From Syngnathus acus (Eukaryota; Chordata; Actinopteri; Syngnathiformes; Syngnathidae), in assembly GCF_901709675.1 (NCBI RefSeq), contig NC_051098.1, forward strand, positions 11,872,918 through 11,936,917: a stretch of 64,000 nucleotides of DNA, read 5' to 3'. The notes under the pieces were generated by a model that worked only from the letters and a program-made list of their open reading frames with translations, searched no databases and was not told the DNA's origin. This document shows positions 49,702 through 60,564 of the stretch, one piece after another (position 1 is the stretch's first letter; each line of letters starts with the position of its first letter). The translations under genes were made by a program, and so were the position numbers.

Positions 49702-51620
49702 CACTATTGCAAAGTGTGGACGTTTGCTTCATTATGTAGTCTTATTAACATATAGCGTGTGAGGGGGCTGATGCGATTATCTACCCTTTCCTGCATTTGC
49801 AATCCCAGACATGGCGAAAGATACACATTTTGACCGCAACATTAGCCACACATGTATTTATAGATTTCCGTAATTACTCTCTTTATTATTGAGGTTATAG
49901 TTTGTGCTGCATCGTATCAATTGCTGTGTAGTGAGCCATTTAAAAAAAGGTTACAGTGGGGAAAATGAGGATTTAATGTACTATGGATTTTACACGCTTG
50001 GCAGAAAATGATAGGAATATATTGAAATAATTTGTATTTTGTTATTGCACTGAATTTATTTGATCACCTACCAACCAGCAAGAATTACGGCTCTCACGGA
50101 ATTTTATGGGTCCTGAATATGATACTGCACACCTGAAAAATGGGCAAGCAATTTAGATAACCGATAGTGTAAGAAACTCCAAAAGAGCATCAATGATGTC
50201 AATCTCAATTTCTTATTTATTTATTTAATTAATTGTTTAATTTTATTTAATTTTGTTTAATTTTATTTTAGTTATTTCTTTTTTTGTTAGAAGGAAAACG
50301 TTCCAAATCAGCAGTACTTGCTCACCACTGTACAAAGTCATTCAAGTGAAGCATGTCCAACTGATGTAGCTCCACTTGTGACACTTTCTTGGAACTTCTC
50401 CCGAGCTCCATTTTCTCTGACTTTATTGTGTGGCTTAAATGAAGTCAGTTTTCTATATAGTGTCTATTCAGTCCTCATTGATTTCATACAAAGAATGCTG
50501 CCAGTAGAAAGTCGCCAAGTAGCCATTCGTGAAATTTCAGTCAATGGCGTCTTATTGTGTTTCACTGTGTTTGCCTTTTGTTGCCTTTGCTGCGTGGATG
50601 TGTTTTATACATTTCGGCCTTGACCCGCGGAGATGTTAACTTTTCTGTGTGTGTGTTTGCGCAGAACATTATATGTTTTTTCCACACCATCCTGCTGCAG
50701 GTTCGCCTCAGGCTTTTGCGATATCCTCCCCAACCGCAGCGGGCTTCTATTGTTGATCCTTCAGGCATCATAATATTTTTCTGACGTGAGAATGACGCCA
50801 AAATGTGGTGTTTATGAAGGATTGCAAATTCAACAGTTGGTGTTCAAAAACTTTTGGCCGTTTTCTAAAATGTGTCGGTGTAGTGATAAGTATAAAAATA
50901 AAATAGCAATTTTGTATTATATAACCGTTTTTTTCAGAACTATAACAAATTTGTGTTCAGTCACTATCACAAATTGTGTATTGTTGGCAACAAGTGTAAA
51001 AAGAAAAAAATGCATGAGTGAATTTGAATTGAATTAATTTTTCCTCCTGTCGTGATGAGTCCAAGTGTAGGCAAGATGGACCTGGAAAAAAAATCGATAA
51101 TTCAGATATATCAAATTATTAACATGTTTCTAATTGAAACTGCTAACAGCTGCTAAACTTGGAATTTAGCAGCAGCGGGGAGAAATATTCGAAATATAGA
51201 AATATTTTTCCTCATTTACAAAGCTTGCATAACATGGTTAACCTACTTAGAAACAATTTATCAACCGTGTAGTATGACAAAGTCGCACCATGAGTAATTC
51301 CGGGCCTCGGGCATGATGGTGTACAAAAATCGCATCTGCAGTCATCATTTGTCAGTAGCAAGCGACATGAGAAGTCAAAAAGCGTGCAAGCTTCGGTTTT
51401 TTGTCTCGCTGTCTGAACATCTCCCGTGCTTTGGCTGCTTCCTTTGGGATATCTTTACACTGTTTGTGTCCCGCACTGGAAGGGAGGGGGAGGGGGGGAG
51501 TTGGTGCCTCCAATCATTTGTGCTATTCATTTGTTATATTACATTCAATGAACCAAAAACTGTGAAGCAGATGCAGAAACCTCTAGGCTGTCACTGCAGT
51601 CGCCTTCTGCAACTGAATGA
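46890..51620. other. intergenic DNA upstream of the drd2 coding exons
   Basis: No coding exon is supported. A CA run lies at 49666-49696. The segment 48625-48720 (GACCCGCCCCTTTACATGCA and GCCAATCACAGTG) has GC-box-like and CCAAT-like motifs and could be a promoter or enhancer. A LINE-tail-like piece (TTCAAGAGTTTTTATTCGCC) lies at 49330-49360. Confidence 0.4.
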
Positions 51621-51674
51621 TTCAACATTTCGCAGACATTAATTGTTCCCAATGAAAGTAAAATACTGGCTTTG

Positions 51675-51688
51675 GTTGCCATGACAAC
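51675..51688. promoter_or_regulatory. RFX X-box-like site ahead of the drd2 first coding exon
   Basis: GTTGCCATGACAAC fits the RFX X-box consensus at nearly every position and is close to palindromic. It lies 96 bases before the splice acceptor of the first drd2 coding exon. Motif evidence only. Confidence 0.45.
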
Positions 51689-51783
51689 CCATGTAGCCTA
51701 TATCTATCCATTGTTGTTGATAATGAGCAACTTCTTCTCATAAATCCATTATCTAACCAGTTTTTTTTTTTGTGTGTTTTCAG

Positions 51784-51815
51784 GGCCGGTTGCTGGCCTG
51801 CATCACTCACAGCTA
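51784..51815 (+). other. drd2: drd2 5' UTR segment in the first coding exon
   Basis: An acceptor with a poly-T tract ending TGTGTTTTCAG (51783) opens this exon 32 bases before the ATG. A splice acceptor directly ahead of the start codon implies at least one upstream noncoding exon. Confidence 0.7.
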
Positions 51816-54800
51816 ATGGATGTCTTTACCCACTATGCCTACAACGACAGTTTCTATGACAATGCAACATGGGGCTTCAACGAGACGGCTCAAGAGCAGA
51901 AGCACGCCTACAACTACTACGCCATGCTGCTCACGCTGCTCATTTTTGTCATCGTATTCGGCAACGTGCTGGTGTGCATGGCGGTGTCGCGGGAGAAAGC
52001 CCTGCAGACAACCACCAACTACTTGATCGTCAGCCTGGCGGTTGCTGATCTTCTGGTGGCTACGCTAGTTATGCCCTGGGTCGTCTACTTGGAGGTATTC
52101 ATATGTAAAAATTCAGACACAGCTGACTTCACGGATAACTCAGAGGGTCACAAACCCTGAAAATTCTTCAGAAAACGCTGATGGAGAATCACTGTTTCCT
52201 TCGGGGGACAAAAAGTAATATTGAAAGAAATTCTCAGTAAAATGCTAAAATAGCCTGGAGTCAATAATCTGGCCTGTCACCCGGGGAGTCCAAGGATCAG
52301 GGGAGGCAGTGCCCCCATGGCCCCCCCTCTAGCTGCACCAGTGGATTCCAGCCAACCAAAAAAAAATCTTTATTGTATACATATTTTTAATACAGAAAAA
52401 TAGCACAGCATTTTATATGATGATATTTATATTTTAGATATATTTTTATATGCATTTTATATATATTTTGTACTGTAAACAGCAGCTACTTCAGACCATA
52501 GCATCAGAATATCACGCCAGTTACAGTTCACACGATTGGGAATATTTCTAATTTTGCAACCCATAATCATTTCATATTGTAACATAATGGCGACGCAGCT
52601 GTGAGTCATCAGTGCAACCCAGAATGGAGAGCAGAGGCTGGGGTTGAGCATGAAATTTCTAATTTAACAAAAAAAGGAAAGGTCATACTTTTGATTACAT
52701 ATGTATGATGTGATGATGGCGGCCATGCATACTTTTTCTGTGCCTATACTATGGAAAATGGTTATCAGAATTTTGGGATGGATAATAATAATGCTTGGAC
52801 CGTAAAGCAAAACAAATTTCCAGTGAGTGATTGTCAAGTATAACACGGAGAATAAATAAATCCCATGAGACATTTTTTTTAGAGGCTAGTAAAATGTTTT
52901 CAATGTTTCATTTTATTAGGAATGTACGTCTTTATTTTCCTTTCAGTTTGATTTTAACTGGCATTGGAAATTGCTCCCTCCACTTCTGCTGTTAGCTCCC
53001 CAGCCTCCATTTTTTCACTTTCTCATCGTAACGCCTTTGCATATTAAACCCAGAATGCTGACACAATTTGAATGGCAAAAATCTTGCAAAAGCAAAATCC
53101 CCCTTTGGCTGAAGTTTGAGCGTGCGGAAACGAAAGCAGCTGCGGCCCCGCCGACAAACCCACTTTTCTTTGGGCATCACTGTCAAAAAGAGACAAAGCG
53201 AGCAGTTGCCCGTCGCCGCAAAGTCTTGTCCTGCCAGTTCCGACTTTATGTTCTCAATTAAAGCCGGTGACCCCACAAAGTTTGCCATGAAGCAGTGAGA
53301 GAGAGTAAAAGTGATCTATCAAGACACTAGTCAGGTTCTAAAGGTTGAAAAATGTAAAAGAGGAGGAAAGGTTCAAAGGCGGCTCATTAGAACGTCTAAT
53401 CTTTGTCAGGTCGCTGTTGGTGAAACGTTTGACGCTTAATTTTTGGACGACAAGGCCTCAGGGACAAAGATTAATCGACCCCCTGATGCATACGTCACAT
53501 CCCCGTTTCGGAGCCGTGCGAAGTGGCAGGTGGGCTCGTGTCAGGCGAGACAGGGTGGCCTATCAGGGCGGTGTTGATAATGTTACGTTCATAATGGGGT
53601 GCTTGGACTAACTAGCTTAGAAATGCACGCTTTTTTTGATTGGAAGCAGCAGGAGGGCTCCAAGCACTGAATGAAGGTAAACGGCGAAGAGATTGGAGTT
53701 GTATTCTTTTTTTTTGGGTAGGACCAGTTTTATCAGAACTGGGTGTGTTTACTGATAAACTGTAAACATCAATTGTAAAATGTTTGCAGTTTATGTCATT
53801 TTTGCCCTTGCACGTATTTTTACGTATTTCGTGTATCGTTATTTCTGGACTATAAGCCGCACCTGAATATAAGACGCACCAGCTAAAATTAGAGGGAATT
53901 CCTGTTTTGTACATTTATAAGACATACTGGACTATAAGCCGCAGATGTTTTAATGTTTAATATCGGTATACAAATCATACAAAATAATAAAAATCATGAA
54001 AAATACATGTGCAAAAAAGTTGCTTTTTATAGTCTGGAAAATACGGTACTATACGTTCCAATTGAATATATAAAAGGCATTCAAGAAAAAGAAATCAGTA
54101 ACAAGCAATGAATTGGACTTGCTCACTTGGGCGTGTTGGATAAATCCCAAAAGAGTGAGTTATTCAGACAAGCAATTTTTTCCTAAGTGCCTCGGCTTTC
54201 TTTTGTTGATGCTTGCATGAAGCCGCCACTTGTCGGTATTCTTTCTCTTACAGGTGGTCGGGGAGTGGCGCTTTAGCAAGATCCACTGTGACATCTTTGT
54301 CACTCTTGACGTGATGATGTGTACCGCCAGCATCCTCAATCTGTGCGCCATCAGCATTGATCGGTGAGTCAGCCGATGCTCACATTGCTTTTTCATTCCT
54401 GGCACCTTTACATTGATTTTTTTTTCTCAAGGAAATGTTTCACTTAATGAATAACACCCTGAACATATTTTAATGTGTAATATGACGCATGAATATGCTT
54501 CGAAGAATCTTGATAAAATGCAATACGCTCATGCAAATACTCCATTCATAGAAGTCTGTTTGTGTTTGTATAGAGATTGAATTAAGATTATGAAGCGTTT
54601 GCAAAAATAAATTTGTATCTGGGTCGATAATTCCAGTCTGAACATGTGAATTGTATGTACATATTAAAATGCAACGGCGGCAAGAGATAAAAAAGAAAAA
54701 AGCTCGTCGTTAGTCCAGAAACTTAATTGTATAGTTCACTAAAGTGCAGACGTTTATTAACAAGAGTACGTGCAACCAGCAGGAACCAATTACAGGATAT

Positions 54801-57800
54801 GAATTACTGAAATGAGTCTCGTCAGAGGTTTTGAGACGCAGTTTGGGAAAGGCGTGCACCCGACCGCATCTTTTCTACTTTATGACTGCAAGTGGAATTA
54901 TGTTTTCACTTGTTAACTATTCTCAAGGGGACGCGAAGCCGTGAGTTAATTAGATACTGTTGAAAATCAGGAGACAACCACAAGCAATGCTGTGGTCAAA
55001 TGAACAACTAGTTATTTGTTTAGAAGGGCGAGTATAAATACATTACGTAAACGAATTTGTAATCTGGACATATGCATATATACATATATGTACATATACT
55101 TATAGATATACGTGCATATACTTATACAATTCACATACCTATACTTATATGCACATATAGTAATAATAATAATAATAACAACAATAATTATCATGATAAT
55201 AATAATACATCAGATTTATATAACATCTTTCTGGAAATGAATACATATACTGATACATACATATACATATACTTATATGTACATATAGTGTGTACATAGT
55301 ATACAATTCACATACACATACTTATAATATACATATACTTATGGACATATACATATACGTATACAAATACACATGTGCAAATACTTACATACATAGTATG
55401 TATATATATACATATTCTTATACATATTCTTATACCTATACATTATACTCATACATATATACACATACACATATGCATATACACGCATATATATGTACAT
55501 ACACGTATGTATGCGTATACACACAGATAGAGGCGGAATATTGTCACGTTCAATTTTACCTGATGTTCTGCTTGGCTGCACAGAATAAAACACTTGCTCA
55601 CACCTCTCATTATATAGAACTGGAATAGAATACATGTACATGTCTCTTTTTATTTTTTTCTGGAGAAAATCACATCATCACATATAATCCCCTAATGCAT
55701 CATCATTTGTATTTGAAATGAATGTCTGTATAGAAGCCAAAGGTAAATGACACCACAATTTGCATTTAGATGTTATTTATAAGATTCATATACGCTGGGT
55801 GTTTACTTGCTGATTCTTGAGGGGATGACTGTGACGGCTTTCAGGACTGGCATCCTCTTGGTTGAGAACATCTAAGCGTTTACCTAAAGGATAGTTATTT
55901 TACGAGACTCTTGGATGAAATGTGTCGTGAAAAGCTGGAGGCGGCGGCTTCTTTCCTACATGAAAGGATAGTTTGCTTCTTGTGCTCCCTTTTGCATCCA
56001 TCGCCCTGTTCTTGCTTATCAAAGTGGAGTAAATTGGAAAGGGTGCACTTCACAGCTTCTACTTTTGTTTCGTATGCTCACACTGCAGCTACATGCATAC
56101 ATGAATAATAATATTATAACTAGAATTGCAATTCCTGAAGAAATTGCGTGTGAAGGTGAAGAAGAATGATGTTGAAACAAGTTGAATCGGTTGAAAAATG
56201 TAGAAATGAGAAGGGAAAAAGGAATTGGGTGTGAATTTCAAAATAAAAGATGTGAAGTTTTTGGTAAGTTGTGGAATAGGTAGAAAAATGATGAACAGTT
56301 GAAAGTTGGAATGGGTTGAATCGGTTGAAAAATGTAGAAATGAGAAGGGAAAAAGGAATTGGGTGTGAATTTCAAAATAAAAGATGTGAAGTTTTTGGGA
56401 AGTTGTGGAATAGGTAGAAAAATGATGAACAGTTGAAAGTTGGAATGGGTTGAATCGGTTGAAAAATGTAGAAATGAGAAGGGAAAAAGGAATTGGGTGT
56501 GAATTTCAAAATAAAAGATGTGAAGTTTTTGGTAAGTGGGAAGTTGTGGAATAGGTAGAAAATGATGAACAGTTGAAAGTTGGAATGGGTTGAATCGGTT
56601 GAAAAATGTAGAAATGAGAAAGGAAAAAGGAATTGGGTGTGAATTTCAAAATAAAAGATGTGAAGTTTTTGGTAAGTGGGAAGTTGTGGAATAGGTAGAA
56701 AAATGATGAACAGTTGAAAGTTGGAATGGGTTGAATCGGTTGAAAAATGTAGAAATGAGAAGGGAAAAAGGAATTGGGTGTGAATTTCAAAATAAAAGAT
56801 GTGAAGTTTTCGGTAAGTGGGAAGTTGTGGAATAGGTAGAAAAAGGATGAACAGTTGAAAGTTGGAATGGGTTGAATGGGTTGAAAAATGTAGAAATGAG
56901 AAGGGAAAAAGGAAATATTGGTGAATTGGGTGTGAATTTCAAAATAAAAGATGAAAACGTGAAAATTTTGAATTTGGCAATTTTGGGAATGTCCCCAATG
57001 TGATTTGAATGTGTTGAATGATGTGAATTTCAAACTGGAACAACGTAAATGTGAAATGTTGAATCTGCCATTAAGAATGAATGGGGAAAAAATTGCCGGA
57101 AATTTGTGAATTTTGTGAAAACGGAAAATTTTTGGAAGGAAAAAAATGTAAGCACCCATGTCATGAATATTTGGAATAAGTGAAAAGTGGAACGGAGTGA
57201 ATCGGTTGAAGTATGTGGAAGTAGTTAATGGACAAAAAAGTGAGCGGAAGATGTAGAATAATAATAAAGGACAGGAATAACAATAGTGTGAAGGTTTCAC
57301 CTTCACACTAATAAACCTTACAAAAGCAATGTTGAATGTAGGTTGATTATTTTGTTAGAATATTGTTTTTCCCTAAGGGTTCGCCCTAAAAAAAAAATCC
57401 ACTTTTAAAGCACAGCACTGAAAAACACTTTAGAAAAAATGTCTGTGTCTCAGATGACTGGTAACATTACAAAAGCTTTTGCAGCTGGAACGGATAACTG
57501 GCGTTTCCATTCATTTCAATTGGGAAAGATGATTTGGGATAGTTCGAGTTACTCAAAACAAATACCAAAACGTATCTGAAGGCCCCTCTGCATAAAAATC
57601 CAAATGACTTTTTTAACATTAATTGCACATCTGTCTCCCCAATCCTAAACACAATGTAAACAATCAGTGTTTTTTTTTAACAATAAAGTCAATGAACATT
57701 AATTTACCTGAAAGGCCAGATGTTCTTGGAGACTTAAATCGGATCAACTTTACCTATAGAGCACTTGAAAAAAAAATCTGCATATAATAAATAAATAACG

Positions 57801-60526
57801 TAATAACAGTAAACTGGAAAAGTAAATGCAGATATAAAAAATAAAAATATGTATGATTTTAGTGCACACACTGATCTATTTTGTCTTTACGCCTTCCCTA
57901 ACCGACGTTCAAAATCGACATTCATTCCAGGAGACCTTCAACAAAATTACATTTGGCCAAAAATATCAATGTACAAGACACCCTAGGAAGCCATACATTT
58001 ACTGACGATTATGTATCTCCGCTCCGCTAACAAGGTCGACGAATACATCTAGGTTAAACGTACGAGAGTTCCCTGCAGCATTCGGAGTGTGAACCTCTGC
58101 TTTCCTTGCACCTTGCAACGGTCCAATCCATTTTTCTCACATCACACACACACACAAACACACGCAAGAAATTGACAATAAAGCAGACTTTGACATATAC
58201 GTAATGCTTCCATAAATCATATCACAGGTTTAGTCATCCACACATATTCAATTCAAACATTCTCTAGATTGTTTTTGTCATCACTCGCCCAGGCTTCTGG
58301 AAAGAGAAAAAAAAATCCCGACGCTGATTAGAATACTAATCAAAAAACATTGATTAACCGATCTGGGTTGTCTCCTCGTATCTCTTCCACAACACTCTTA
58401 TCAGTGCTGGGAGACATAGCGAAACTCAAATCAAGATTTCAATCAATCAGTACATCACTCAAACTAAATGGGTCGAGGAACACGTCATCGTGGAGAAGCT
58501 GCACAACTTAAACAACTTAAGTCATCAAGTCGGGGTAGTGGTAAGACCACTGGAAAAATCAAAAACTCTTGAGGAATCAGCCTGAAAATGCCCACAGACA
58601 CCCTCGATCGACTTAATCTGCCGTTGGGGGATAGAATGGGAGAACTTCAGCCACCATGTTGTTCCAAACAAACAACATAATAGTAGCAATAGACAAAAGT
58701 TCACCACTCAATGAAGTCAGGGCCACCTCTACACTTCAAACCTTCGGTCCACGTCATGCAGGGATGATTAATCCTCATCCAGCTGCACTACTTGACTTTT
58801 TGTGGACGTGACTTACCTCAGGGCACATGTGCTGAATGCACTAGTAAATGCAATTATTTATTTTTACAATTAACTAATAATCAATTTAATTTATCTTTCA
58901 TTATTTTTTATTTATTAGTTAATTTATAATTCAATGTATTATTTTTTATGATTACAATTAACTAATAATTAATTTTATTTTATTTTTTTATTCATTAATT
59001 AATTTATAGTTCAATTGAGTCTTTTAGCATCAGTTTTAAGATGTCATATTGTTTCTGTGACCTGAAACAAAGTTGCTCCCCCCCTCCCCTCTCTCAGTTA
59101 CACAGCAGTTGCAATGCCAATGCTGTACAACACCCGCTACAGTTCCAGAAGAAGGGTGACGATCATGATCTCAGTGGTGTGGGTGCTCTCTTTCGCCATA
59201 TCCTGTCCTCTTCTCTTTGGGCTCAATAATACAGGTAAGGTTTTTTTCTACACTCAATGTATTAAAACAAATAATAAAAACCGAGAGGCGGTCACAATTT
59301 TTTTTTGCTCATCGACATTGCGGTCGTACATTCGAGTAGTTCATCTTCAAGTGCCCAACTTGATAAAGATGTTATTTGCTGGCTAGAGCAAACTGTTCCC
59401 TGTGAAAACATCACTCAGCTGGAATGAAGGGGAAAAAAATTGCGCCGCTCTGACCTTCGACATAAAGCGCCGTTTGTCTGGATACATCCAATGACAAGAT
59501 TTGAAATAAGACCTCCACTCCAACTTTGCCAGTTGTTGAGTTTACTTTATTGCACAATACTTACAATGACCCATTTATTCATGTGCGTGGAAAAAAACGA
59601 CAACTAAACCAACGTAATGAAAAATGAAAAACTATTTGAACACCTTAATTAGCCTTCGAGTAGGAATCATTGAATCTTCCAAATTGTCCTCAGACGTTTA
59701 TGTGTCTCACCCCAAATTAGCACAGATGGCTCCAACAAAGACCTGAATGAGAACAAGCAGCTTGGTGGAGGGTTTTAAAATGCTACATTTGATTCACAAA
59801 GGTGTTCCATGACTCACCTTGTTTGAGTCCTCAAGCTGGTGGGAATAAAAAGTATTGTCATGTTCCAAGCGATGGAGAATGGAGCCTAATAAAAGAAATT
59901 GTGTAAATAACCCCCAGGTGAGGCCAGGTGACATTTTCTGATGAATTTCCAAGACAAACCCTCACTTGTTGCCAAGAATGCAATTTCAAGGAACAGCATG
60001 TTACGCACGTAAGAGGACTTTTGGATAAGAGATCAAATTCCACACCAGTCATAAAAAAGGGGGCTAAACACAAATCCCTTTATTTATTTTTTCCTACGGG
60101 TAGTTTTGATTGTTCTCCTTTCTCCTCGCAGCCACTCGGGAAGCGTCGCTGTGCGTGATCGCCAACCCCGCCTTTGTGGTGTACTCCTCCATCGTGTCCT
60201 TCTATGTTCCTTTCATCATCACCTTGCTGGTTTACGTGCAAATCTACGTGGTGCTGAGGAAGCGAAGGAAGCGGGTCAACACCAAACCTAAGCAGCGTTT
60301 GGGTCCGGCCGCCGTTCCTGATGTGGCCACGTCACTCAAGGTAAGCTTTGAAAACATTCCAGAAAAGAAAAAAAAAAAATTCTCTAATGATTTTTAGCTT
60401 TATTATACATCATGCTTTGAATGGACGTGGATTGTGTTGCATGAATATTGATTTTTGTCTCGGTTACAGCACATTTAAGGCAGGATCTTCTGCATCCCGA
60501 GTTTAGTATATCTTTAAATGGTGCAC

Positions 60527-60564
<38 letters not shown>

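Noticed and set aside
55012-55641. open frames rich in Tyr, Ile and Thr on both strands
   Set aside because: They are products of the TA/CA-rich tract, with no domain or splice context.
56506-57306. 266-codon minus-strand open frame, the longest single ORF in the window
   Set aside because: It runs through the 134-141-bp minisatellite. The protein repeats with the DNA unit and is low complexity (Phe, Ser, His rich).
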